64,000 bases of DNA from Mytilus californianus (taxonomy: Eukaryota; Mollusca; Bivalvia; Mytilida; Mytilidae). Position numbers and translations under genes: made by a program. Where the stretch lies: NCBI RefSeq assembly GCF_021869535.1, contig NW_026262669.1, forward strand, positions 992,001-1,056,000, in the 5' to 3' direction. Below, in pieces: positions 35,893 through 49,240 of the stretch (within the stretch, counting starts at the first letter, position 1; every line of letters begins with the position of its first letter). Below the pieces are notes generated by a model. That model was not told the origin of the DNA. It was given only the letters and a program-made list of their open reading frames with translations, and searched no databases.

Positions 35893-38275
35893 GAAAGAAA
35901 CATTGTTGAACATTACACTCATTCAGTATACTTAATATATGGATAACATTATATCCTCTACTAACGTATGTTATTTTCATAAATTAAATTTATAATCGTC
36001 AAGTTATAAATTAAAACAAACAAGGATATTGTATTCACATAATTAATCAATACCAACATACCGGTTAAAAGAGATTGGTACATTGTAAAGTCATGAGTCT
36101 TTTACCTCAATGACCTATCATATAATGTCAAAGATAATTCTTGTATGACAGTAATCAGTTGTTAATGTGAGTCTATTTTTTAACTATTTTACAAGTTTTA
36201 AATTATAGAGAATAAATCAACAGTGAACTGTGAGTAAACAAGACACATATATTTTAAAATCAGGTACCTCAAAATCTATCAGTAGCTGTACTGAATATTA
36301 CGTTAATTTGTAAAACTCTAATCTTGCAATTTTAACCATTTGGATGCTGAAGACATTTACTGTAACTCAACATTTAACAACGGTAATGTTTTTTTTATAA
36401 CATGCTAGTGTTTAAAGTAGCGATTTATTTAAAAGAAGTACTTTCGAGCCATTCGATCGCGTTACCCTTTTGTATTATATTGTCTTTCTTATGTTCGTAT
36501 TACAGTGTTTGTATCAAACCAGGTTCATCCGTTTGTATCAAACCAGGTTCATCCCACGATTTTTTCTTAAAATCTCCTGTACCAAGTCAGGAATATGGCA
36601 GTTGTTATCTACAGTCCATTTCTATGTATGTTGTAGTTCAGTGTTTCTGTTGTTCCGTTGTTTTACTCTTATAGTTGATGTGTTCCTTCGGTTTTAGTTT
36701 GTTACCCGGATTAGTTTTTGCTTAATCAAATTATGACTATTGGACAGCGGTATACTACTGTTGCCTTTATTTGTACACAATAAGAAAAAACATAATATAA
36801 AAGACAAATTAGACAATTTTAAAGGTTAACAAACTCCTCTTGTTATATGCAGTTTACATTTTCACATATTGTACGGTGTGCTAGAATATATTTTATGAAG
36901 CTGACTTCTATATGTCAAAAAGAAACGACACCACACATATTTGATTACTATCGCCTGTTAAAATAAAACTTACAAAATATATAAGAACAATTATCATTCT
37001 GAATACAAAACAATAGCAGGCTATCATTGTCATGATTGTGTTGATACAATAAAAAAAGAACTATACATTCCCCATCTATATAATGCGTGAGGCGCTAACA
37101 CGTTACTTTCACACAGAGCAGCTCGTTTTTTCATATATATTTCATTGCAGAAAAGTAGAAAAAAAAACCAAATAAAAAATCAAATAAACAGATTTTAAAC
37201 ACAACAAAAAACAGCACAACAATACAGAAAGAAGAAAATTCAAATAAATTTAGCTTCAATATGACGTCATTCAGATATATCTCAGCATTAAAACCAGACG
37301 AAATTGTAAAATGTTCTTTCAGATATCGCGTCAAAAGCTTTCAAATTGATTGCACTATACAACTACTTGCTTAACCTTGTTACACTATTCCTTCATATAA
37401 TGTGCATTCTAAATAAAATCTCCACTTATCATGAACCAACGGAATGTGTAAAGTCATAATATACGTTTTTATAAATGTAAGTAAAGTAATGATTATCACT
37501 AGTTAGGATTGGAAATTGTAAAAATAGATACAATTAAATCTTTTATCTCATCATAGAATGTCAGTTGCATCCGATAACCATATATTGCATTTTCATTTTC
37601 TTTTAAAGAGTATTGTCAAAACTCGTGGACCATATTACACAAAAATGGACGGATGTTGACTAAAAATCACAATTGATTGATTTGATTGGTTATTTTTATT
37701 TCCTACATATATATGAAGATTTTACAATTAATATCAATAGTGGAGGAGTTTAACATTATCATCGTGTGATGGTGTTGAAATGAGCTAACTGATTAGGCCG
37801 CAGAATACTGATAAAAAATTAAGTACATGTGAACAACTACTTAAGACTGTCATTGAAAAACTTTAACCCAATTATTTGTATCTGATATATTTCCCTGTCA
37901 TTATAACTGAACATGCGTGAAATATTCTGTCATCATATATCATATTTTGGATCTATATGCTGTTTTACATCATACATTAAATTGTGACACATCCGATATG
38001 TGCAGGTTATCTATTTATTTGTTTAACATGACACATTTTAATATAAGAAGTCAAAGAAATTGATTGGGCAAATGGTCAGCACTGAAAGAAAAAAGTGTTA
38101 TCCAAAAACATAATAAGTGTGTACGCGTCATTAAGTTAGAAGATGATTGACTACGTATACAGAAAGGGAATAACATAAAATATATAACTTTAGGAAAACG
38201 TTATGCCAATTTTGATTTTTCAACCAAAACAAATAAATTGATTTAGATACAAAAACACACACACACATACATATA
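35893..38275. repeat. Unit 2, first part, of the segmental duplication (empty site at 38274)
   Basis: Near-identical to 12316-14702. Its right edge runs uninterrupted from the CA repeat (about 38255-38268) through CATACATATA into TCAACACC. The TA at 38274-38275 is therefore the unoccupied target of the 13.9-kb element. A poly-A stretch and short frames carry no gene. Confidence 0.9.
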
Positions 38276-38453
38276 TCAACACCAAATCCTACACCCACAC
38301 ACTTACTCTCACATGAAAACCAACACATAGACAACCTCTAAATAAACAATCATATACTACTAATACACGTAAACGTAGAAAAATAAAAAACAAACAATCA
38401 AATGAAATCTAAATGAACATGTCATTTTATAAATAAAGTTTAAAACGACTCAC

Positions 38454-38552
38454 CTCTTTGTTCCGAGCTGAGACATTGGCACCTAGACTAATCAAAAGTT
38501 TCACAGCGCTATGATCCGATTGGCTTGCTGCTAAATGTAAAGCTGAGTCACC
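38454..38552 (-). CDS. Ankyrin-repeat exon (33 codons), unit 2
   Basis: 99 bp, phase 0, between a TAG acceptor preceded by a T run and a GTGAGT donor on the minus strand. Reads GDSALHLAASQSDHSAVKLL then ISLGANVSARNKE. Preservation of frame, length and both splice sites in both duplicates, while flanking sequence carries indels, suggests that at least one copy is under constraint. Likely spliced between 41244-41312 and the unit 1 exon 31386-31454. Confidence 0.85.
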
Positions 38553-41243
38553 CTAAAAAAAACATTATCCTTTTCCCACTTTTAAATAAAAATATTTTTA
38601 TTTACGCTTAAAGAATCAATACATTTATCATAAAATATTTTAACACTTTTTTGCGGATTTATGTGCCACGACATGATGGATATTTGGTTTTTATATTATA
38701 CATAACGATATTCCGCTGATCATATCTTACACAGTTGAAGTTAAAACTGGGCACCTATTTTTATATTCAAAACATATAGTTTACAAGGGAAAAAGCTGAT
38801 ATCAAGAATCACAATTTACGTATCTTGAGTAATGCCCGTTACCCTCTGTAATATTACTAGCATCCGCAAAACTTAAGTAACATCTAGAATCAACATGTAC
38901 ATGCATTACAATTGTCCATCACCAAATATCTAAATAGCGTATAATGTTTCACTATGTTGCTGATTTTTTTCACAGACAATATATATATATAAACAAGTCT
39001 GAATTGAAAACAACGTTCAAGCCTATGATTGCGTTGGATAAAAACCGCAATTTGTATACGTGTGCATGCAAAATATTTATATATTGTATCTTTTTTTTTC
39101 AAGATATAGTTGACTCTTCCGCCATTTTAATGTATCTGCTATACTAAAAGTCATACACAATGTGGGTTAGTGTCAATTATGAGCTATCTTCGGCACTAAT
39201 GCATTGATTTTGAATAAACAAGCTATCTTGATGATATTAATGTGAATTCTTAAAAAAAAAAAAAAAAAAAAAAAAAATAAACACACCCAGAGAATGATGT
39301 CTAATGAATACTTAAATAAAAAGGAAACATAAAGTGGAAAAATGATTGAAAATATTTAAGAAAAAACTTTCATCTAGAAATTGACAAAGAGGGTCATTTT
39401 AAACCAAAACCTAACGACAAAGCAGATGATTTCAGTTTTGTTATTTTAAACTGTCGTCAGTTTCTATGCAGCACTGTAAGCTGCATATAGAGTATATTGC
39501 TTCAATGTGATATGATATTCCAGAGACCTTGCTTTTCCCTGATAGAGGGTTGCTGCTTATAATGGATCTAGTAAACTAAAGATTCTTACTGGTGTAGTTA
39601 AAGTCATCCCTTTGAAACTTTTAACGGCGCCATCATGCGTTGATTGATCGTAATGGAAAACATATGTGTCACTGACGACCACGGATATTCAAATTGTCAG
39701 ATACATGATACGGGCCTCTTTTCATCTATTGAGACTTAGCACCGAACTTGTACTTATTCATGATCAACAAGGTGGTTGCCAAATGAAGAGCAGGATATGC
39801 TTATCCTCCCGGTGAAGATAGACTTCTGATTGGTTCGTCGCGTTCAGTATTAAGTTTTGTATGTAGTGTTTTATACACCGATGTTTGGCTTTAAGTTGTT
39901 CTTTTGTCAGGTTTTTGTTGGTCTCTTATCGATTTATAAGTGTTGATTCCATAACTTTTTTTTCATCACAAAAGCACACATTTTTTTAAATTCAATGTTG
40001 TGAATTAAAAACTGCATGTGGGGTCAATAACATAAACTTTTTTTCTGATTTCTGTAAACTTTGCAGAAAAAATAAAAAGACTCCTCAAATAATTTGATAA
40101 CAGCGGGTGCAAACCTTCATTACGGGTGCTATATCTACAAAGTTGTAATATGTGCAAAAATTGCCCGAGCGACAAATCGCATATACGACCACCAGCAAGC
40201 ATCTACATATGTACCTATCCACATTTTCATTTTATAAGCCATTGTTTAATTGTTTTCTGCGATATATTTAGTTCTGGTCATACACTTCAATTGTGAATAT
40301 TTTGGATCACAGCAGAAACTATCTCGTTTCTCCTTTTTTATATAGATTAGACCGTTGGTTTTCCTGTTTGAATTGTTTCACACTAGTCATGTTTGGGCCC
40401 TTTATAGCTTGCTGTTCGATGTGAGCCAATGCTCCGTGCTAAAAGCCGTACTTTGACCTATAATTGTTTACTTTTTATACGTTGTGACTTGGATGGAGAG
40501 TTGTCTCATTGGCACTCATACCACATCTTCTTATTTCTATCTAAATATATATTCGAAATGTTTAACTGTTGTTATATAGATAAACATTATAAATCGAACT
40601 GAAGAACAAGAACAGTACCGATTATGAGGTTGTCTGCATATCAATATTGTAAAAGTCACACTATGAATTTTTTTGTCGAGTGAGGCAGCTGATATTTTAC
40701 AATATAAATATGATGAAAATCTGATAATCCATTTATCCGATTGTATGTGTGCATTTTGCCTGATAGAAACAAGTCTTTTTCATTTGTTTCACCAGTAAAC
40801 CGAAAGATGACTTGATAAGTTCGTGTCAAACAAAGCAACGTCGATAAATTCATTATGATGTCGGTGATATGTTACGGTCAAAGTTATTTAGGCTGGGTTA
40901 ACGTATTTGACGTCACAAAGCTGTGGTATACAATTTAATGTAGACCTGAGCAGAGTGATACAGACGGTGAAACACCGATAATGAACAATATTGGATCCAT
41001 AAACAGATCCAAATCTGAAAAGGCCGACACATTTTTGTTTAAACATATCAGAGAATCTTTGGTTTGGACCAATTCGAGAGTCGTATACCAAATATTAATT
41101 ACAGATGTATCTAGATGTAATGCGTGGAGTTTGATAAATGTTAATATGTTTACGTTTCTTATGATATATAATATTATCAAACTCACTAAATACTGACGTG
41201 AACACGTGAACACATATTGATTTCATTATTATCGTGGTCTTAC

Positions 41244-41312
41244 CTTTGTTTCCCCAATATACCAATGTGATTTTTTGTAGGTTTCTTCCAAAGATTCCAA
41301 CGGTGTTCTTCC
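41244..41312 (-). CDS. Short ankyrin-associated exon (23 codons), unit 2
   Basis: 69 bp, phase 0, between tttatag and GTAAGA. Reads GRTPLESLEETYKKSHWYIG then ETK. Three residues differ from the unit 1 copy and the donor is stronger here. In the presumed transcript it follows 48334-48423 (intron about 7 kb) and precedes 38454-38552. The 119-codon minus-strand frame overlapping it runs through intron and is not a separate gene. Confidence 0.75.
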
Positions 41313-41720
41313 CTATAAATAGAAACATATATATTGTAGCCAGCGTTATTATTTGTCCCAATGTTTGGTAACATTGTATATCTTGATCATGGTAAATATG
41401 ATTTAAAGAGCACTTGCAACTTGTCATCACAAGATTGATGTCTAACAATCGCATGTAGGGATGATGTTGACTATGAATTGGTCATTATACACCTTATGCT
41501 AGAACCCTGATTTGTAAAAAGTTGTCCAAATTTGTATAACAAACATCACAACAGTAACACGTAAATGGGACTAAAAATTGAAAATAACACTTTCAATTGT
41601 TTGCGTTTGAAGGCCAAAGTCAAATTCTTCAAAACAAGCTGGATATATACCGAACCACACAAATGAAGAGCTTTACGACCAAAGGGACATTACAGTAGTA
41701 TCCAAATCACTAAGGTTTGT

Positions 41721-43809
41721 TATAAATCATGTTCAGTCATTTTGTTGAACGGATTTGAACTCTATCCTTTGCATTAGAAATGAAAATCAAACTAAGTTAA
41801 ATAGGTTGTTATCTATGCAATAGAGCATGCCTTTAACATATTTTCGGTATTTTCTATAATTTATCTTAATTTATTACAGTATTACAGCGTGACACCTATT
41901 ATCCTTGGTACTATTTAATATATTCCGTTATTTCATTTATATTCAATTCGCGAAAGGAAAAAACATAAATAGCCTACGTCATTTCAATATTATTAATACA
42001 TAGTGTACACTATTTCATATAGTCGGGTTGATTAAAGTCCAATTTAGAGAAATCGTGGTTGAAGACAACAAGGAAGTTAATAATATTTTGCTAATTTCAG
42101 TAGTAATACACGATAGAATAATTATGCGCTTGCTATAAAAGATAGATAAAGAGTTAGCAAGTGATTGGACCCTTTTGCTCAACAATCGCCAACTGATTTG
42201 ACTGAAGTATGCATCACATTTTGGGCAAGATGTCTAGCAAAAGTCTCAAATTCTCGAAGTTTTTTGTTTCCTTTTTTAAAATTTTTGATAGCTTTTTAAC
42301 TAGAAAAAAACAATTTTTGAGATTTAAATTTTTATAAAATGTTTTTCAACCTGAGCATGCTTAGTATAAATGATATAGCAAATGCATGAACGCATGATTA
42401 ACATAGTTTTATTTTACAAAAAATAATGCCGTATCTATTCATTTGTTTCGATTTTATGGTCTATAAACCTTATCACATTAATTTGAAACAAACTGATTAA
42501 ATCTCCTTATTGTTACATCAGGATAAGCTGTGATATCTATTTTTTAATAATCTTTTTAAAAATGTCTTTGATGCCTTCGCATTGTGTTATGGATTATTTG
42601 GGTTTCTTTTTTTAACTATCATAAAGGATGCCTCAGGAAATGTGTATTCACATTTTGGAAAAGGTGTAAATGTTTATGTGTTTTTTGTTTAATGTCCGAT
42701 ATTGTGTGTTTTTATTGAAATCCTAAGGTTCCTAGGGTCATCTAATGAACAAAAAAATCGAATAGTGACACACGTTGCTCTCTATACGTTACGATTGGAT
42801 GTCGATTTGGTAAACTTAGATGGAGCTTTAACTTTTTTTTTTTGTATCGATTAAGTCTAGTTAAAGTTTCGATAAACATGTTGAAGTCCCCTGCGTTTCG
42901 TTTGTTTTTATTGTACAAAACATGTAATATATTATCATACTTATTAATCTACTGGAAATCAACAGACACATCTCATTTCAAGCATATTTTAACATGCTGA
43001 TACATTTTTTATGGTTTAACATCATTGTGTTTGCGACCATTTGTGTGTTTATAAATTGTGTTTAATTTTCCTATTGTGCCCTCCATCATATATTTATTAC
43101 AATTCCCATTTAAGTTATTGAATACAAACTACTGTCTCTGTCATACTAATAGTACTATAATAAAAAAAATACTAGATAATATATACAATTGTCTTTTTTA
43201 GTGTTTACATTCTGCTGTAGGAATGTATCAACATTCTAACAACGTTGTTAAGGGAGCCTATTGTAACAGCATGAAACCTACTGTCACGTGTGGAGCAGGA
43301 AGTGCTCTCTATTCAATTCATGTTTTTGATATTTAAACTGCTTACAAAAAGCGATGAGGATCCCAAGTAGCAGGTTAATATAATAAAATATGATAAAATA
43401 AGAATACGAGTACACCATGAATTTATTTTTTACCATCTATTTGTAGATTGTCGAGAAATCCAGCTTCGTAGTTGTTTGAACATATTAAATTTCAATTGAA
43501 AAACAAAAAATCAAGATATTTTGCATGCCCCTATAATTGCTTCAATGAAAGCTAATAGTGTAAGAAATGTGCTGATATAGAAAAAGTGTCTCGTTGATTT
43601 TGCAGAATGTTCACCTTTGTTGTAACACACACTCTAAATGCTGCATATACATATAGCATTCAGCAACATCCATTAGTAATGTCACAAAAAAGGAACTTAA
43701 CATAGTTCGCAGTGAGACCTGCAAAAATTCAGATGTAATTTATATTTTCGATTATTATGTCTTTGACCTCCAATATGTTGGACTAGCACAGCAATTCTAC
43801 TAATGGCTA
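41721..43809. other. Unit 2 sequence not matched in unit 1
   Basis: About 2.1 kb without an open frame, domain or terminal repeat I can recognise. Either unit 1 lost most of it or it is an insertion whose ends I cannot define. Confidence 0.5.
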
Positions 43810-46800
43810 AATGGTCATAGAACCGGTTTTGAAGACGCCGTCATTACAAGTAAGTCAACATTACAGAAAGTTGAACTACGTCCACGATGTCATTAACTGC
43901 ACTGTAGGCTTTGCGATTTAGCAGAACAATCACTGACATGATACTCAGAGGGAAGACCGCGTAAGAATAAAGAAATTCAGTGTTCGTCACTTGAAGAGAA
44001 GTTACATAAACAGCCTACTTGTTTGTGTTATCATCATTCATATTATTTAGTGTATGTATATATACTGTGTGGCAATGTATTTCTTTTTGTTATTTTGGGT
44101 TTATATATACTCAAGCTTACGTTCAGTGACTTACTTTTGTCTATTCTTAAAGTTCGAGTTAAAAGATTTAAAATTAATATTACGTACAAAACATGCCCGA
44201 GGAATTGCGTGGCATTGTCTTTTACTAATTTTGTTAATAAGATTATATTTTTATTTTTCACGCAACAACGATTGAATATGCAAGTCCTTTTTAACGTTAT
44301 GTTCTCAAGCTTGACTGTTCTTCTTTACATCTGGATCTTTGAATAACTGCGGATCTATCTCGAAGTAATTTTATTACAATAAATTGAAGATTTCCAGATT
44401 TATCTCATACTCGAATTTATTCGAACCCTAATGTTTTCCATTATCTGTATAGAGAGAAACCAATATCTTTTAATTTTTGATATTATTCTGTGATCTCATG
44501 TTATGTATATGATATTATCATCAGTGAAATCATTATATGCAAACAATTTTGTTAACTGTTTACATCATATGTGTGATAAATTTTGACTGGTGGATATATT
44601 GTTAACTGCAGTTTTAGGAATTATCGCTATTATTTAGGCACACTTGGATTATTAACTTTATTTCGTTCAGTTGGAAGTAAAACATGAAATAAATGGACAA
44701 AATAGAAGATGAATGTTTGGACTTTTTGAGAATATCTGCCTGTCATAGTGGATTAATTAGATTTCGTGTATTTAAATGTTCAACGAAAAATACATTTTGT
44801 ATAGGCTTGCATGCAGACTTCGGCAAAACCACGAAACCAATTATCCAGGAAAAAACAAGTTTCCATCAATCCATGCAAATTGGTATTGAAGAAAAAAAAA
44901 AGAATCCGCTGTAGTTAACTGTTGTAAATTTGCAAAAACCCTGTTGTCTTGGATGCATGATTTTTTCATTAGTTGTTATTGGATTTGAACTACCGTTACG
45001 TAATTGCGAGTACTTTCACGTAGCTATTTGTGTCTTTAGTGTTTGATAATTGTGTGTGTCCATTGTGTCAATCTCACATGTCAAGCTCTTTGCAACAAAT
45101 ATTTAATATGTATCAGTGTGATTAGCTACTACACCGTCTGCTCAATAGATAATGAGAATGGATCCCGCAACCATGTCTAATCCAACGACATTATGTTTGT
45201 GCCTGTCCCCTGGTAGAGGTTTCCCGATTTGCTACGTATCATGTATGGATGGTCCGTAGCTCAACGGTTAGTGCTTTTTTGGAGGTATCATTAAATGCAT
45301 GAGATTATTTTATGCATCATGGTGACATTTTAACAATTGAAATGCATATCAGCAAAAAGCTAGCATAACTTTTTATTTGAAAACGATTTCAACGTTTTTA
45401 AAACACTTTGTTTATGATCTTTTTTTGAGATTATTTAGTTGTTCAGAAGTGCATGAATCAAACAGACCTTAAACGAACTGTGTTGACACGTTCTTTAGAT
45501 TCTTAATATAGATTTGCGTCTCTATTTGTTATAGGTTCTGTTTTTGTTTTGTTTATTTATAGAAAACAAGAATTTTTTTTTTAAGTATAAACAAAATTTG
45601 GAATCATTAAAATAATATATATGAAGTACTTTCTAAAACACGTGTTACAAGATGTTGTTTATATTCATTGACGTGTCAAAATTGTGTTGATTTCTTTATT
45701 AGTTCTTGCATGATTTTGAAATTAGTTATTGTTATTATTATTTAAATAATCTATGTCGATTATTACAGCAGAAATTCTTTTTCTTGAGAGGATGAGAGAG
45801 CTGAGATTTCATATTGAGTGAGAAAAAGGGCACTCTTCTCATCCGATTTTTGTTTTTTAACAACTGAAGATTTTTTTCCTAGAATTCTAAAAAATTAAAC
45901 TGAAAATAATTTTGAAAAATAAATAATCACTTTTCTGTTGCCATGAAAAAAATTCACACCAATGTCTTGAATCATTGAATTTAAAATGACCAGAACAATT
46001 GTCATACGATTATAGTAAACTGAACTGACACTCGTGTTCTTTGAATAATTTATTAGCGTATATTTTATTTGACCTTTGTTTCGTACTTTTAATTTTGGTA
46101 AAGTTTCTCATAAGTGTGTATGACGTTTTTGAGAAAATACAGAAAAATATAAGAATGGTATAGATAATGAACTTGAACTACTCAATAATTGACAATAATA
46201 AATTCTACTAACGAATGCGAAGAATTGATATTGATTACTTAATTATAAAGTTTGTTGATCACCGATATGACATAAGTTTATATATATACCTAGAGACTTG
46301 CTCATATATATGTTTATGTGTAGCTGAAAACGATTGCGCAACCGGCTTTGTATTTATGTTAATCATTAATACAATTTTAATGAGGTCAATTTTGTACGTT
46401 AAAATAGCTCTTATTCCATCATGTTTTCTAAAAGCCTAACAAAAAAAATGCTAACCTATCCATTCTATGCTTTTATGTCAATATAACAGGCTAATATTCG
46501 ATGAAATATGAATGTGCTTTATGTTTACCTTCTATTTGCCTGTGCAATTTCAAGGTAAATAAATCTGAACTATAAACTGTTCATGGTTGAACGCAAAATC
46601 GAGTACACAATATCGAATGCTATGAATAGGAAAAATATCCACAAGAAACAATACCAAGTTGTAGCTAAAAATCTTCCATATGTTTTTGATAATGATTCAA
46701 AAAACATAAGCTGACATTAAGGTTATATATGAATTATTTTCAAAAGTTCAATGACGGCTCCCGGTTCATATCTCTATCAAGAGCATATAATGCATGTTAC

Positions 46801-48071
46801 AAACATCAGACCTCGGTTTAATTTGTTGACATTTTAGCATGTCGGGGTCGTTAACAGCTTGATATGCGGTATGGGTGTTGCTGATAGCTCATAGTAGATG
46901 ACCTAGTATTGCTAAAATCTCCGTCACTTGGTCTCTAGTGGAAACATGTTGTTGTATAACTGGTAATCGTATCATGTCTCCATATTTCATATTCATGTTG
47001 TTTAATTGTTGTTTTTGCTTTTTTCTTTGACGCCTTATTGAATCGTTACAGAAGGGTCGTCCCGTATTAAATAAAATTAATAAGAATGGCTTGCATATAC
47101 TTTTATATGATTTTTAATAGTTCTTACTTTGTCATTGTATTCAGTGAAACAAGCAATAAAATTGAGAATGGAAATGGGGAATATGTCAAAGAGACAACAA
47201 CCCGACCACAGAACAGACAACAGCAGAGGGTCACCAACAGGTCTTCAATGCAGCGAGAAACTCCCGCACCCGGAGGCGTCCCTCAGCTGGCCCCCAAACA
47301 AATATATATACTAGTTCAGTGATAACGAACGCCATACTAAACTCCAAATTGTACACAAGAAACTAAAATTAAAAATAATACAAGACTAACAAAGGCTAAA
47401 GGCTCCTGACTTGGGACAGGCGCAAAAATACATATTATGTTTTCATGAGCATTGTTTGAAAAGCGTCAAACCTGGAATGTCAATAAGGACAAATGTATTA
47501 CAAATAGGCACAGAGTTTAAATTACGAGTTTCAAATGTATAATCTAACTCGAACGTGAAACATTATCGTAAAGTAATTGGGTTAATGGATAAATATTGAT
47601 TGAATCTGCTGTGGAAATAGTAGAAATTGTTAGCTCTGATCACATGACATGACCAAAACGAGCGATAACACATACCATGATGATATTTGAATTTAAGGAA
47701 AATTTAACCCAAAAAATTCTACAAATGAAAAGAATTTGACATGCTATAAGAAACGTATACAAATTTAAAAAGGGAAAAAGGGAGAAAAAAATTAAAAATT
47801 ATGGAGAAAACGTAACGAAAAAGAATAGAACGACATTAAAAAAAAAAGAAAAAGAAAAATGTGTTCTTTTTTCTTAATGACAGGGAAAATGATAGTACCT
47901 CTTCAGATGAAGATGGTGTAAAGATTGTATTTATTAAATCAGCATTAACGGAAACTCACGGATTATTACAAGACACATATGGGGGAAAGTTTACGAGATT
48001 GTCAAGTTTTGAAGATTAAAATATTTGTACAAAATGGAATAATAGATGTAATTGGGAATCACCAAAGTATT
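43810..48071. repeat. Unit 2, third part
   Basis: Counterpart of 32230-35892, interrupted by about 515 bp (47154 to about 47670) that starts with the Penelope-like tail. Contains a dispersed repeat copy at 44945-45245. Ends at 48071 against unit 3, whose first bases repeat those at 35893 and 12316. Confidence 0.85.
47154..47441 (-). mobile_element. 5'-truncated Penelope-like element tail
   Basis: Nearly identical to 61681-61960: CAATAAAATTGAGAATGGAA, GACAACAGCAGAGGGTCACC and CCCGCACCCGGAGGCGTCCC occur in order. The corresponding place in unit 1 (about 35265) lacks it, so it inserted after the duplication. It reads as the 3' end of the element on the minus strand. The following 230 bp up to about 47670 are also absent from unit 1 and may be part of the same event. 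Confidence 0.85.
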
Positions 48072-48745
48072 GAAAGAAACATTATTGAACATAACACTCA
48101 TTCAGTATACTGGATATATGGATAACATCATATCCTTTACTAACGTATGTTATTTTCCAAAAATGACATTTATAATCGTCAATTTAGTCTTTATTAAAAG
48201 ACGTTTCAGTTTACTTATTTTTTCAGGTAAGGACCATAATATCAATCGAAGAGGTTTTAAAAGTGTCTCTTGTCTTGGGAAGCTATCATTTGGATCGATC
48301 ATCACTTTCTACGTAAAACATGTACATACTCACTTTATTATCTGTACTGTTAACATCGGCTCCATTCAGAATTAACATTTCAGCAACATCTGAGTTTTTG
48401 GCCACATGGAGAGGGGTTTGATTCTTTCATAAAAGAAAACAAACAAGGATAGTGTATTCACATAATAAATCAATACCAACATACCGATTAAAAGAGATTG
48501 GTACATTGTAAAGTCATGAGTCTTTTACCACGATAACCAATCATACAATGTCAAAGATAATTCTTGTATAACAGCAATCAGTTGTTAATATGAGTCTATA
48601 TTTGACTGTTTTTCAAGTTTTCAATTCTCCAGAATAAGTCAACAGTGAATTGTGCGTAAACACTGTGAAAGGAACATTATTACAATACACATGGCATTCT
48701 GTTACTTTAGGGAACTCGACATTCTTAAATTTTACTTTAGGGGAA
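48072..48745. repeat. Unit 3 of the segmental duplication
   Basis: Begins GAAAGAAACATTATTGAAC as in units 1 and 2. Unlike them it keeps about 255 bp (roughly 48181-48437) that holds the 30-codon ankyrin exon. It runs on to the CACTA element at 48746 and resumes in part at 61275-61490. Confidence 0.8.
48334..48423 (-). CDS. Ankyrin-repeat exon (30 codons), unit 3
   Basis: 90 bp, phase 0, between an AG (atgaaag) and the donor GTGAGTATGT on the minus strand. Reads NQTPLHVAKNSDVAEMLILN then GADVNSTDNK, a complete ankyrin repeat. Units 1 and 2 lack this exon through a shared deletion; unit 0 keeps it without a donor. The acceptor has a weak pyrimidine tract, as in the unit 0 copy. It is the most upstream visible exon of the minus-strand ankyrin gene in this window. 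Confidence 0.75.
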
Positions 48746-48799
48746 CACTACTGGACAAAAAAACAACTGTCCATACCAGTAACAGTCGTTCTAAGACTG
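48746..48799 (+). repeat. Left TIR of the CACTA-type element
   Basis: CACTACTGGACAAAAAAACA, then ACTGTCCATACCAGTAACAG and TCGTTCTAAGACTG. It differs from the inverted right end at positions 12 and 49. Confidence 0.88.
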
Positions 48800-49240
48800 A
48801 TAATGTTTGTTAAAGTTGTAACAGTTGTTAAATTTCACTGCTGCAGTTATTTTGTAACTGTCCCAACTTTAAAAGTGTTTGTCTAAAACATAAATCGACT
48901 GCAACAACGCTAGAAATAACTGTCACAGTCATTAAAGGACTGATACAACTATTTAAAAATTGTAACAGTTGATTTACATCTGTCCCAACTCGAAAAACGT
49001 TGCAACAGTCATAAATAAACTGATTAAACGCCTAAAAGGTTGTCACAGTCATAATAAGACTGCTGCAACCATTTGAAAGTTGTAACAGTTATTTAATAAC
49101 TGTCCCAACACGGAAAACGTTGAAACAGTCATAAATAAACTGTTTAAACGCTGAAAAGGTTGTAACAGTAAAAATATGATTGCTACAACCATTACATAGT
49201 CATAGCTAATTTATAAGTGTAGCAGCTTCAAAACATTGAT
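48800..49240. repeat. Left subterminal array (ACTGTnnCAAC / GTTGnnACAGT)
   Basis: Words such as GTTGTAACAGTT, ACTGTCCCAAC, GTTGTCACAGTC and ACTGCTGCAACC recur about every 55-60 bp. A larger unit of about 120 bp is seen twice (around 48970-49090 and 49090-49190). The motif occurs in both orientations. Likely transposase-binding sites, by analogy with plant CACTA elements. Confidence 0.8.

Larger units (their letters stand above)
38276..41720. repeat. Unit 2, second part
   Basis: Counterpart of 28570-31850. Carries the two ankyrin exons, a full version of the GACTTGGATGGAGAG repeat (40332-40545) and a poly-A tract of about 26 bases (39253-39278) that is shorter in unit 1. Confidence 0.88.

Noticed and set aside
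41095..41454. 119-codon minus-strand open frame
   Set aside because: It contains the 23-codon exon 41244-41312 in frame, but the rest is intron. The unit 1 counterpart does not keep the long frame.
45250..45285. tRNA-like GTAGCTCAACGGTTAGTGCT
   Set aside because: Resembles a D-arm or A-box, but no B-box, anticodon arm or acceptor stem follows. It is probably a chance match or a very old SINE head.
48800..49240. CRISPR-like array because of regularly spaced short repeats
   Set aside because: The repeats are diverged, occur in both orientations, have no unique spacers and sit just inside transposon ends, so they are subterminal motifs.
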